DNA of 64,000 nt from Bacteroidales bacterium UBA6267. Its GTDB lineage: Bacteria; Bacteroidota; Bacteroidia; Bacteroidales; UBA1556. Below the pieces are notes generated by a model that saw nothing but the letters and a program-made list of their open reading frames with translations, did no database searches and had not been told where the DNA came from. Shown piece after piece: positions 57,552 through 64,000 of this stretch. The position numbers and the translations under genes are program-made. How positions within the stretch are numbered: the first letter of the stretch is position 1; every line of letters starts with the position of its first letter. The stretch lies in contig DJVB01000049.1 of NCBI GenBank assembly GCA_002440745.1, positions 124,001-188,000 on the forward strand, read 5' to 3'.

Positions 57552-57929
57552 TTACTTGATCTCAACTTCAGCACCTGCTTCTTCGAGTTGAGTTTTAAGA
57601 GCGTTAGCTTCGTCTTTTGAAACACCTTCTTTAAGAGGAGCAGGAACGGAGTCAACCAATTCCTTAGCTTCTTTAAGACCAAGACTTGTAAGCTCTTTAA
57701 CCAACTTAACGACAGCCAATTTAGAGGCGCCATGAGATTTAAGGATAACATCAAAAGAAGTTTTTTCTTCTACAGCAGCTTCGCCACCTGCGGCTGGTCC
57801 AGCAGCTACAGCAACTGCCGCAGCAGCGGGTTCAATACCATATTCTTCTTTCAAGATTTGTGCTAATTCATTAACTTCCTTTACTGTTAAGTTAACTAAC
57901 TGTTCTGCAAAAGCTTTTAAATCTGCCAT
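57552..57929 (-). CDS. rplL: 50S ribosomal protein L7/L12
   Basis: 125 residues, typical. N-terminal dimerisation helices (LKAFAEQLVNLTVKEVNELAQILKEEYG), an Ala/Gly/Glu hinge (about 36-52), and the compact C-terminal factor-binding domain (about 55-125, with KLAVVKLVKELTSLGLKEAKELVDSVP). Role: flexible stalk that recruits elongation factors. It is last of the rplKAJL group and is followed by the hairpin before rpoB. Confidence 0.98.
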   Translation of the reverse strand: MADLKAFAEQLVNLTVKEVNELAQILKEEYGIEPAAAAVAVAAGPAAGGEAAVEEKTSFDVILKSHGASKLAVVKLVKELTSLGLKEAKELVDSVPAPLKEGVSKDEANALKTQLEEAGAEVEIK

Positions 57930-57989
57930 TTTCTATTCTATTTATGTTCTTTATCGAACGGGTTAAAAATTAATTTCAATTAAATAATA

Positions 57990-58517
57990 CTATTCGGATC
58001 TTTCAGATAATGTCTTTACGATTCCAGCAATCTTACTACCGCCTGACTGAAGTGCAGAAATAACATTTCTTGCAGGTGATTGTAACAAACCTATTAATTC
58101 GCCAAGTAATTCATCCTTAGATTTGATATTTGCCAGAAACTCTAATTGGTCGGCACCGACATAACACATCGACTCAACATAAGCACCTTTTAATACGGGC
58201 TTATCCGTGTTGAATTTCTTAGTGTATTCTTTTATCAGTTTAGCCGGGCCATTACCAGTTTCAGCAAACATCAAAGATGTATCGCCCTTCAAGACTTGAT
58301 AAAGTTCCTCATAGTCATTATCAACCTCTTCCATTGCTTTCTTAAGCAATGTGTTTTTTACTACTTGTAGTTTGATATCTCTATTGAAGCATAAGCGACG
58401 CAATTCGCTTGTTTGAGAGGCATTCAAAGCTGAGATATCAGCTAAGTACACCACCGGAGATGCTTGCAATTTTGATTTCAAATCTTCTACAACTAGCTTT
58501 TTGTCTTCAATTCTCAT
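57990..58517 (-). CDS. rplJ: 50S ribosomal protein L10
   Basis: 175 residues. Conserved N-terminal part (KKLVVEDLKSKL..., YLADISALNASQTSELRRLC, LQVVKNTLLKKA) that binds 23S rRNA, and a C-terminal helix (about 135-175) that carries L7/L12 dimers. In other bacteria the L10-L12 complex represses its own mRNA leader; here only 25 bases separate rplJ from rplA, so a separate leader is not visible. Confidence 0.97.
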   Translation of the reverse strand: MRIEDKKLVVEDLKSKLQASPVVYLADISALNASQTSELRRLCFNRDIKLQVVKNTLLKKAMEEVDNDYEELYQVLKGDTSLMFAETGNGPAKLIKEYTKKFNTDKPVLKGAYVESMCYVGADQLEFLANIKSKDELLGELIGLLQSPARNVISALQSGGSKIAGIVKTLSERSE

Positions 58518-58542
58518 ATCAAATTAATTCAAAAGGTTAATG

Positions 58543-59238
58543 CTATTGAGTTATGCTCTTAGGATCAATACGTACACCCATACTCATCGTTGAAGAGATA
58601 AATATGGATTTAACATAGGTTCCCTTTGCAGCAGCCGGTTTCAACTTGATAATATTGGAAAGCAATTCTTTAGCATTTTCAACTAATTTATCATCGCCGA
58701 AGGAAACTTTTCCTACAGCGGAATGAATAATTCCAAATTTATCTACTTTAAAATCGATCTTACCGGCTTTGACTTCATTGACTGCGCGGGCGATATCCAT
58801 TGTTACAGTGCCTGTTTTAGGGTTCGGCATAAGTCCACGGGGACCTAAAATCCGTCCTAAGGCACCAACTTTTGGCATAACACTCGGCATAGTTATTACA
58901 ACGTCAACATCAGTCCAACCGCCTTTAATCTTTTGGATATAATCATCCAAACCGACATAATCGGCTCCTGCTTGTTTAGCCTCATCCTCTTTATCGGGAG
59001 TACATAAAACCAATACTTTTTTCGTTTTACCTGTGCCATGAGGGAGAGTCACTGAGCCGCGAACCATTTGGTTAGCTTTTCGAGGATCCACACCTAAACG
59101 AACATCAAGGTCAACGGAAGCGTCAAAAGTTGTTGTGGTAATATCCTTAACAATTTTAACAGCTTCAGCAAGGTTGTATGCCTTTTCCTTATCAAGTTTG
59201 GCTAAAACTTCTTTACGTTTCTTGGTTAACTTTGCCAT
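58543..59238 (-). CDS. rplA: 50S ribosomal protein L1
   Basis: 231 residues, standard. Contains TTTFDASVDLDVRLGVDPRKANQMVRGSVTLPHGTGK and the family signature GALGRILGPRGLMPNPKTGTV (about 127-147). Role: binds the L1 stalk of 23S rRNA and, in other bacteria, represses its own rplKA mRNA. It follows rplK after 23 bases. Confidence 0.98.
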   Translation of the reverse strand: MAKLTKKRKEVLAKLDKEKAYNLAEAVKIVKDITTTTFDASVDLDVRLGVDPRKANQMVRGSVTLPHGTGKTKKVLVLCTPDKEDEAKQAGADYVGLDDYIQKIKGGWTDVDVVITMPSVMPKVGALGRILGPRGLMPNPKTGTVTMDIARAVNEVKAGKIDFKVDKFGIIHSAVGKVSFGDDKLVENAKELLSNIIKLKPAAAKGTYVKSIFISSTMSMGVRIDPKSITQ

Positions 59239-59261
59239 TTTTGATTAAATTTAAAAATAAA

Positions 59262-59702
59262 TTACAATTCAGGGAAATCACCTTGTACGGTTATTCCCAT
59301 AGAGCGAGCCGTGCCGGCTACCATGGTCATAGCTGACTTTAACTCAAATGCGTTAAGGTCAACCATTTTGGCTTCGGCTATTGTACGAACCTGATCCCAG
59401 GTAATAGAGGCCACTTTATTTCGGTTAGGCTCTGCAGAACCTTTCTTCAATTTAGCAACTTCCATCAATTGTACAGCAACCGGAGGAGTTTTAATAACAA
59501 AATCAAAAGATTTGTCGGCATAAACAGTAATAATAACTGGCAATACTTTTCCTGCTTGATCTTGAGTACGAGCATTGAACTGCTTACAAAACTCCATGAT
59601 ATTCACCCCTTTAGCACCTAATGCAGGTCCAATTGGAGGGGATGGATTGGCTGCTCCACCTTTGACTTGTAATTTAACTAATCCACTTATTTCTTTTGCC
59701 AT
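59262..59702 (-). CDS. rplK: 50S ribosomal protein L11
   Basis: 146 residues. Starts with the conserved LVKLQVKGGAANPSPPIGPALG (thiostrepton-binding prolines), then GVNIMEFCKQFNARTQ; C-terminal rRNA-binding domain ends RSMGITVQG. Role: GTPase-associated centre, needed for the stringent response. Preceded by nusG (64-base gap). Confidence 0.98.
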   Translation of the reverse strand: MAKEISGLVKLQVKGGAANPSPPIGPALGAKGVNIMEFCKQFNARTQDQAGKVLPVIITVYADKSFDFVIKTPPVAVQLMEVAKLKKGSAEPNRNKVASITWDQVRTIAEAKMVDLNAFELKSAMTMVAGTARSMGITVQGDFPEL

Positions 59703-59766
59703 CTTTTTGGATTTTTAAAAAGATTAATTAATTTTAACCTCGTGATACCGTAACAAATATCTGAGA

Positions 59767-60315
59767 TTATTCTTTCTCAACTTGCATAAAGCCTAAATCT
59801 AAAGGCGTTTTTCGTCCGAAAATTTTCACCATTACTTTCAAGCGCTTCTTTTCTTCATTTATTTCTTCGATAACACCGGAGAAACTGGAAAATGGGCCAT
59901 CAGTAACTGTAACTGTTTCGCCAACGATAAAGGGTACATTGAAAAACTCGCCTTGTTCGGCTAATTCGTCAACTTTACCAAGGATTCGGTTAACTTCACT
60001 GGGGCGGAGTGGAACAGGATTACCTCCTTTTTCAGCTCCGAGAAAACCAATGACGTTAGGCACATCTTTAATGGTATGAGCGACCTCACCAATTAAGGCG
60101 GCTTTTATGAGCACATATCCAGGGAAATAATTTCTTTCTTTGCTTATCTTTTTTCCTTTTCGAATTTGATAAACCTTTTCGGTCGGAATGAGCACCTGTT
60201 CAATTAAATCCTCAAAAGCAAGACGTTTAATCTCACTTTCGATGTATTCTTTTACTTTAGCCTCTTTTCCGCTTACCGCCCTGACTACATACCAATTTTT
60301 GCTAACTTCGCTCAT
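59767..60315 (-). CDS. nusG: Transcription termination/antitermination factor NusG
   Basis: 182 residues. NGN domain (about 5-115: NWYVVRAVSGKEAKVKEYIESE..., FPGYVLIKA) and a KOW domain (about 125-180: VTVTDGPFSSFSGVIEEIN). Role: binds RNA polymerase, Rho and ribosomal S10. It follows secE in the usual order. The canonical surroundings identify it as the housekeeping NusG rather than a polysaccharide-locus UpxY-type paralogue. Confidence 0.97.
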   Translation of the reverse strand: MSEVSKNWYVVRAVSGKEAKVKEYIESEIKRLAFEDLIEQVLIPTEKVYQIRKGKKISKERNYFPGYVLIKAALIGEVAHTIKDVPNVIGFLGAEKGGNPVPLRPSEVNRILGKVDELAEQGEFFNVPFIVGETVTVTDGPFSSFSGVIEEINEEKKRLKVMVKIFGRKTPLDLGFMQVEKE

Positions 60316-60374
60316 AATAAAATTTATGCCTGCTTTAGGTGTTGAGTAAATACGATGAATTCATTTTTAAGCCT

Positions 60375-60566
60375 TTAAAAAAGGCTATAAAAAAGCTGTA
60401 GAATGTTTTTAAACGAGATATCCATCAAGAACACCACCAAAGCGATGATCAGGGAAGCAATGGATACTACAATAGCACTGTTTTGCAATTCGGCATACGT
60501 AGGCCAACTCACCTTGTGCATTAATTCATCGTAACTTTCCTTTATATAATCTACTACTTTTGCCAT
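60375..60566 (-). CDS. secE: Preprotein translocase subunit SecE
   Basis: 63 residues from the ATG at 60566. The frame is open further upstream but that part is the tRNA-Trp gene read through, so the longer version is rejected. The protein has an amphipathic surface helix with YDELMHKVSWPTYAEL and one transmembrane helix (about 35-58), the short SecE form. Role: clamps SecY in the translocon. It is encoded between tRNA-Trp and nusG. Confidence 0.93.
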   Translation of the reverse strand: MAKVVDYIKESYDELMHKVSWPTYAELQNSAIVVSIASLIIALVVFLMDISFKNILQLFYSLF

Positions 60567-60583
60567 AGTTGTATAAGTTGTTG

Positions 60584-60656
60584 CACGGGAGGTAGGACTC
60601 GAACCCACGACTCCTGGTTTTGGAGACCAGAGCTCTACCAACTGAGCTACTCCCGT
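60584..60656 (-). tRNA. tRNA-Trp (CCA anticodon)
   Basis: Complete cloverleaf on the minus strand: acceptor ACGGGAG/CTCCCGT, D arm GCTC...GAGC, anticodon loop CTCCAAA with CCA, T loop TTCGAGT. Discriminator G; the CCA end is not fully encoded (GCA follows). Lies 17 bases upstream of the secE start. Confidence 0.95.
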
Positions 60657-60673
60657 TTAATAAGTTTATTTAC

Positions 60674-60710
60674 AAAAAGATATGATACCTCCATCAGGAG
60701 GCATCATATC
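60674..60710 (-). terminator. Terminator after tuf
   Basis: GATATGAT (60679-60686) pairs with ATCATATC (60703-60710) and CCTCC (60688-60692) with GGAGG (60697-60701), one A/C mismatch between, loop ATCA; followed on the minus strand by five T. Stands between tuf and tRNA-Trp. Confidence 0.8.
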
Positions 60711-60734
60711 GAAATATTTAACTTTTAAATAAAC

Positions 60735-61922
60735 TTAGTCTAATAATTCTGTTACCTGACCTGCACCAACAGTTCTACCACCTTCACGGATTGCGAAACG
60801 AAGACCTTTGTCCATTGCAATCTCGTTGTGAAGCATAACAGAAATTGTTAAGTTATCACCAGGCATAACCATTTCAACACCGTCAGGAAGAATAATCTCT
60901 CCAGTTACGTCAGTTGTACGGAAATAGAACTGAGGACGGTATTTATTATGGAATGGAGTGTGACGTCCACCTTCTTCTTTCTTAAGGATATAAACCTCAG
61001 CTTTGAAGTTTTTGTGAGGTTTTACTGAACCTGGTTTACCGATTACCATACCACGACGAATTTCGTCTTTGTCGATACCACGCAATAACAAACCTACGTT
61101 ATCACCGGCTTCACCACGGTCAAGAATTTTACGGAACATCTCAACACCAGTTACAACTGATTTGAGTTTTTCAGCACCCATACCAATGATATCAACAGCC
61201 TCACCTGAGTTAATAACACCAGTTTCGATTCTACCTGTAGCTACAGTACCACGACCTGTAATTGAGAATACGTCTTCAACCGGCATAAGGAATGGCTTAT
61301 CAACATCACGAGGAGGAAGCGGAATCCATGCGTCAACAGCGTCCATCAACTCATAAATTTTCTCAACCCATTTAGGCTCGTTGTTCAAACCACCTAATGC
61401 TGAACCTTGAATTACAGGAGTATTGTCACCATCAAATTCATAGAACGACAAAAGCTCACGAATCTCCATTTCAACCAATTCAAGGAGTTCTTCGTCATCA
61501 ACCATGTCAACTTTGTTCATGAAAACAACCATACGAGGCACACCTACCTGACGAGCCAAAAGGATGTGTTCACGAGTTTGTGGCATTGGACCATCAGTCG
61601 CAGCTACAACGAGAATAGCACCATCCATCTGAGCAGCACCAGTTACCATGTTTTTAACATAGTCGGCGTGACCGGGACAGTCAACGTGTGCATAGTGACG
61701 ATTGGCAGTAGTATATTCAACGTGAGCAGTATTGATAGTAATACCTCTTTCTTTTTCTTCAGGTGCATTATCGATAGAATCGAATGATTTCACTTCTGAT
61801 AACCCTTTAGCTGCAAGACAAACGGTGATGGCAGCAGTAAGAGTAGTTTTTCCATGGTCAACGTGACCGATTGTACCAACATTAACGTGTGGTTTGGACC
61901 TGTCAAAATGTTCTTTAGCCAT
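60735..61922 (-). CDS. tuf: Elongation factor Tu
   Basis: 395 residues. G1 GHVDHGKTTL near residue 19, G2 RGITIN, G3 DCPGHADYVKNM, G4 NKVD at about 137, then domains 2 and 3, ending GRTVGAGQVTELLD. Role: delivers aminoacyl-tRNA to the ribosome. It lies in the classical tRNA-Thr/Tyr/Gly/Thr-tuf arrangement, transcribed with the four tRNAs upstream, and is followed by a strong terminator before tRNA-Trp and secE. Whether a second tuf copy exists elsewhere cannot be seen. Confidence 0.98.
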   Translation of the reverse strand: MAKEHFDRSKPHVNVGTIGHVDHGKTTLTAAITVCLAAKGLSEVKSFDSIDNAPEEKERGITINTAHVEYTTANRHYAHVDCPGHADYVKNMVTGAAQMDGAILVVAATDGPMPQTREHILLARQVGVPRMVVFMNKVDMVDDEELLELVEMEIRELLSFYEFDGDNTPVIQGSALGGLNNEPKWVEKIYELMDAVDAWIPLPPRDVDKPFLMPVEDVFSITGRGTVATGRIETGVINSGEAVDIIGMGAEKLKSVVTGVEMFRKILDRGEAGDNVGLLLRGIDKDEIRRGMVIGKPGSVKPHKNFKAEVYILKKEEGGRHTPFHNKYRPQFYFRTTDVTGEIILPDGVEMVMPGDNLTISVMLHNEIAMDKGLRFAIREGGRTVGAGQVTELLD

Positions 61923-61972
61923 AATGAAAATAGATTAAGTTAAAAGTTAAATAATAATTAGATATAAGATAG

Positions 61973-62044
<72 letters not shown>

Positions 62045-62050
62045 AAAAAG

Positions 62051-62123
62051 AGCGGGAAACCGGGCTCGAACCGGCCACCTACAGCTTGGAAGGCTGTCGC
62101 TCTACCACATGAGCTACTCCCGC
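62051..62123 (-). tRNA. tRNA-Gly (TCC anticodon)
   Basis: Minus strand: acceptor GCGGGAG/TTCCCGC (terminal G-T wobble at pair 7), anticodon loop CTTCCAA giving TCC, T loop TTCGAGC. Six bases separate it from tRNA-Thr(GGT). Confidence 0.95.
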
Positions 62124-62145
62124 TAATTTACATGATAGGTCAATG

Positions 62146-62227
62146 TGGGGAGAGGAGGATTCGAACCTCCGAAGGTATCACCAACAGATTTACAGTCTGC
62201 CCCATTTGGCCGCTCTGGAATCTCCCC
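62146..62227 (-). tRNA. tRNA-Tyr (GTA anticodon)
   Basis: Minus strand: 82 bases with the long variable arm of tyrosine tRNA; acceptor GGGGAGA/TCTCCCC, anticodon loop CTGTAAA giving GTA, T loop TTCGAAT, discriminator A. Confidence 0.95.
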
Positions 62228-62246
62228 ATAGACATAAAAATATCCG

Positions 62247-62320
62247 AGCCGGTGGACGGATTCGAACCGCCGACCAGCTGATTACAAATCAGCTGCTCTG
62301 GCCAACTGAGCTACACCGGC
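62247..62320 (-). tRNA. tRNA-Thr (TGT anticodon)
   Basis: Minus strand: acceptor GCCGGTG/CACCGGC, anticodon loop TTTGTAA giving TGT, T loop TTCGAAT. First gene of the tRNA-tuf operon. Confidence 0.95.
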
Positions 62321-62345
62321 TTTAGATTTTCATCATTTCAATTAA

Positions 62346-62372
62346 CAAAAAAAGACCCTTCAAAAAGGGTCT
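62346..62372 (-). terminator. Terminator after hpf, ahead of the tRNA-tuf operon
   Basis: AGACCCTT (62353-62360) pairs with AAGGGTCT (62365-62372), loop CAAA; on the minus strand seven T follow. It lies inside the transcribed leader side of the tRNA operon promoter at 62374-62403. Confidence 0.85.
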
Positions 62373-62373
62373 G

Positions 62374-62403
62374 CAAATGTAGTAAACAATACCTAACTTC
62401 CAA
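62374..62403 (-). promoter_or_regulatory. Promoter of the tRNA-tuf operon
   Basis: Minus strand TACATTTG (62381-62374) with TTG (62403-62401), spacing 19. The expected start point falls within the terminator hairpin of the previous unit. Confidence 0.6.
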
Positions 62404-62473
62404 ATATTATTTTAAAAAAAATAAATTATTAAGATTACATTAGGTTATGTGATTGTAATTCAATATTTTAATA

Positions 62474-62770
62474 CTACTTTTTTAGCTTATCTTTGTGCTT
62501 AATAAGCTGTTTTTTAAGGGCATCAACAGCTAAATCGGTGCCTTCTTCGAACGACTTCGAGCGCTTTTTTGCGAACAATTCATTACCTTTTAGGTTGAGT
62601 TTTATCTCTGTAATTTTATTCTCTTTCTGCTCATCTTTATCAAGTCGAAGAGTAATTTCACTTGCCAAAATATCCTCGTACATGAGGTGAAGTTTCGAAA
62701 CTTTGTCTTGAATAAATTCTTCCAATTTTGAATCGGTTTTGAACTTCACTGAATTAATCATAATATTCAT
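62474..62770 (-). CDS. hpf: Ribosome hibernation-promoting factor (HPF/RaiA family, short form)
   Basis: 98 residues, the short type without the dimerisation domain of long HPF. Contains SVKFKTDSKLEEFIQDKVSKLHLMYEDILASEITLRLD and the basic strand ENKITEIKLNLKGNELFAKKRSKSFEEGTDLAVDALKKQLIKHKDKLKK. Role: binds the 30S decoding region to form inactive ribosomes in stationary phase. It follows xerC after 18 bases. Unusually for the window it has a full Shine-Dalgarno sequence, which fixes the start at 62770. Confidence 0.93.
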   Translation of the reverse strand: MNIMINSVKFKTDSKLEEFIQDKVSKLHLMYEDILASEITLRLDKDEQKENKITEIKLNLKGNELFAKKRSKSFEEGTDLAVDALKKQLIKHKDKLKK

Positions 62771-62777
62771 AATTATT

Positions 62778-62783
62778 CCTCCT
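62778..62783 (-). promoter_or_regulatory. Strong Shine-Dalgarno sequence of hpf
   Basis: AGGAGG on the minus strand, seven bases before the ATG. I did not see an equally strong one elsewhere in the window. Confidence 0.7.
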
Positions 62784-62788
62784 TTTAA

Positions 62789-63679
62789 TTACGCCTTTGG
62801 ATGGGCTTGTTTATAAACTGATTTTAACTTCTCTATATTATTATGTGTATATATTTGAGTGGCTGATAGACTTTCATGCCCCAACAATTCTTTAATAGTA
62901 TTTAAATCTGCTCCATTATTCAGCATGTGTGTAGCAAAACTATGACGGATAATATGCGGACTCCTCTTTTTAAGGGTAGTCACCTTGTTTAAGTTTTCGG
63001 TAACTAATCGATAAACAAGCTTTGCATACAATGGTTCACCTTTTTCAGTTAAAAACAAATTTGTATTGTTAGTCACCGGAAAACCCAAGCTTTCCTTTTC
63101 AGTTTGATATTCCCGAAGTTGTAAAATTAGTTCTTTTCCAATTGGGATAATTCGCTGTTTATTACGCTTTCCTAATACTTTGATCTGTTCTGTATAAAAA
63201 TCAACATCACCATTTTTTAAATTTAGCAATTCTGAAAGTCGAATACCAGTAAAATAGAATATCAGTAAAACTGTTTTCGTTAAAACACCTTTATAATTAT
63301 TGTCAAAAGGCACATCCTCAAACAAGGAATTCATGGATTGCTCCGTCACATAAAGTGGTAAATTTTTTGGCTGTTTTAGAGATTTAATATCAGAAATGAT
63401 GTTGGAATCAATTATGGATTCCTTCTTTAAATAGGAAAAAAAAGACCTTAATGAGGTAATCTTTCGATTTATAGAACTAGATTCTAACCCAAGTTCGCTA
63501 AGATTTGTAATCCATTCGCGGACAATGCTAAGTTTTATTTGTGGTAATTCTATGTCGGGATAGTTGTCAGCAAGAAAAGCAAAAAATGAGGTTAAGTCAT
63601 TATCATAGGCTAAGATAGTATTCGACGAATAGCGGTTTTCATAACTCATTTTATCCAAAAAATCCCTAACTTCAACCAT
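62789..63679 (-). CDS. xerC: Tyrosine recombinase XerC
   Basis: 296 residues. N-terminal SAM-like DNA-binding domain (NRYSSNTILAYDNDLTSFFAFL) and catalytic domain with all six active residues: R147, K171, H242, R245 (HIIRHSFATHML), H268 (LLGHESL) and Y277 (TQIYTH). Role: resolves chromosome dimers at dif together with XerD. No dif-like site was recognised nearby. Neighbours rpsU and hpf, with no sign of an integron or element, favour housekeeping XerC over an integrase. Confidence 0.93.
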   Translation of the reverse strand: MVEVRDFLDKMSYENRYSSNTILAYDNDLTSFFAFLADNYPDIELPQIKLSIVREWITNLSELGLESSSINRKITSLRSFFSYLKKESIIDSNIISDIKSLKQPKNLPLYVTEQSMNSLFEDVPFDNNYKGVLTKTVLLIFYFTGIRLSELLNLKNGDVDFYTEQIKVLGKRNKQRIIPIGKELILQLREYQTEKESLGFPVTNNTNLFLTEKGEPLYAKLVYRLVTENLNKVTTLKKRSPHIIRHSFATHMLNNGADLNTIKELLGHESLSATQIYTHNNIEKLKSVYKQAHPKA

Positions 63680-63732
63680 AAAAAAAGCTTTCTAAAAAAT
63701 CGACCTAAATATAAGCAAATTTTTCAGAAAGC
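63680..63732 (-). terminator. Terminator-like hairpin between rpsU and xerC
   Basis: GCTTTCT (63687-63693) pairs with AGAAAGC (63726-63732), extended by A/T pairing inside; on the minus strand seven T follow, running right up to the xerC start codon region. Confidence 0.6.
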
Positions 63733-63756
63733 CAACATAAAAAAAGTAAAAAATGA

Positions 63757-63954
63757 TTACATGCCTTCTTCTTTATCTCGAAGCTGCTGAATATAAACAG
63801 CTTTGAGTCTTTTCTCACGAGATACAATTGATGGCTTGGTAAACTGCTTACGGCTACGCAACTCACGCACAACGCCCATCTTATCAAACTTACGTTTGAG
63901 TTTTTTGAGTGCTCTGTCGATGTTTTCGCCTTCTTTTACAGGTACAATAATCAT
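63757..63954 (-). CDS. rpsU: 30S ribosomal protein S21
   Basis: 65 residues, basic. Family pattern MIIVPVKEGENIDRALKKLKRKFDKMG at the start, then VVRELRSRKQFTKPSIVSREKRLKAVY. Role: sits near the 3' end of 16S rRNA; in Bacteroidota it is linked to occlusion of the anti-Shine-Dalgarno. Its start is at 63954; no strong Shine-Dalgarno sequence is visible before it. Confidence 0.95.
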   Translation of the reverse strand: MIIVPVKEGENIDRALKKLKRKFDKMGVVRELRSRKQFTKPSIVSREKRLKAVYIQQLRDKEEGM

Positions 63955-64000
63955 AAATAATACTCTGCCTTTCTCTTTAAGGGTTAATAAATAATTTGAG

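Noticed and set aside
60370..60386. AGCCTTT/AAAGGCT hairpin at the end of secE as terminator
   Set aside because: It overlaps the coding end, lacks a following T-run on the minus strand, and nusG follows closely.
60567..60641. N-terminal extension of SecE by 25 residues
   Set aside because: This stretch is mostly the tRNA-Trp gene read in frame; the real SecE start is the ATG at 60566.
62143..62325. 60-residue plus-strand frame
   Set aside because: It is the reverse complement of tRNA-Tyr and tRNA-Thr; tRNA genes explain the sequence fully.
62789..63679. Mobile-element integrase
   Set aside because: The recombinase has housekeeping neighbours (hpf, rpsU), no attachment-site repeats and no cargo genes, so it is called XerC.

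Overview
The window is a chromosomal segment from a member of the Bacteroidota. Evidence: a nearly complete core of the type IX secretion/gliding machinery (gldK-gldL-gldM-gldN, gldJ, porU and two porP/sprF paralogues), a T9SS type B cargo protein at the left edge, the short region-1.1-less primary sigma factor typical of the phylum, many TAnnTTTG (-7) promoter boxes, almost no Shine-Dalgarno sequences, and a DUF3467 gene behind rpoC. The order (Bacteroidales-like or Flavobacteriales-like) cannot be fixed from the sequence alone. The DNA is AT-rich. I see no insertion sequence, phage, CRISPR array, rRNA operon or replication origin.

Layout. 1-2.4 kb: end of a large secreted T9SS cargo protein and a coupled outer-membrane beta-barrel protein. 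2.5-10 kb: an MltF-like lytic transglycosylase, the primary sigma factor, a polytopic membrane protein of unknown function, and a three-gene LiaF-like / LytS-type kinase / LytTR regulator operon. 9.7-12 kb (minus): UDP-GlcNAc 2-epimerase, a LOG-family phosphoribohydrolase and a retropepsin-like protease. 12.2-18.4 kb (plus): a surface polysaccharide cluster (flippase, hexapeptide acyltransferase, three glycosyltransferases, O-antigen ligase/polymerase). 18.5-25 kb: housekeeping genes (ferredoxin, Der, S4-domain protein, EEP-family protein, membrane protein, TopA). 25-32.5 kb: a ureohydrolase-fold protein that has lost metal ligands, then porP/sprF-gldK-gldL-gldM-gldN. 32.6-37.3 kb: recG and pheT. 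37.3-44.5 kb: gldJ and a second porP/sprF (minus) divergent from porU (plus). 44.5-49.2 kb: trmN6, rimM, gcvT, a membrane nucleotide-sugar dehydratase and the DUF3467 gene. 49.3-62.3 kb (minus): the transcription-translation cluster tRNA-Thr/Tyr/Gly/Thr, tuf, tRNA-Trp, secE, nusG, rplKAJL, rpoB, rpoC. 62.4-64 kb (minus): hpf, xerC, rpsU.

How they work together. GldL-GldM form the proton-driven inner-membrane motor, GldK-GldN the periplasmic ring, PorU the cell-surface sortase that removes C-terminal sorting domains, and PorP/SprF proteins anchor type B cargo of the kind seen at the left edge. GldJ is a stabilising lipoprotein related to GldK. The epimerase, flippase, glycosyltransferases, ligase and the distant CapD/PglF-like dehydratase are consistent with one surface-glycan pathway; A-LPS is the usual anchor for T9SS cargo, but that link is inference here.

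Nothing in the window is clearly a new defence or mobile system. The best leads are the degenerate ureohydrolase beside the T9SS operon, a possible terminator-like leader in front of the glycan epimerase, three structured intercistronic hairpins in the RNA polymerase/tuf region, a large helical insertion in GldJ, and a strong Shine-Dalgarno sequence in front of hpf.
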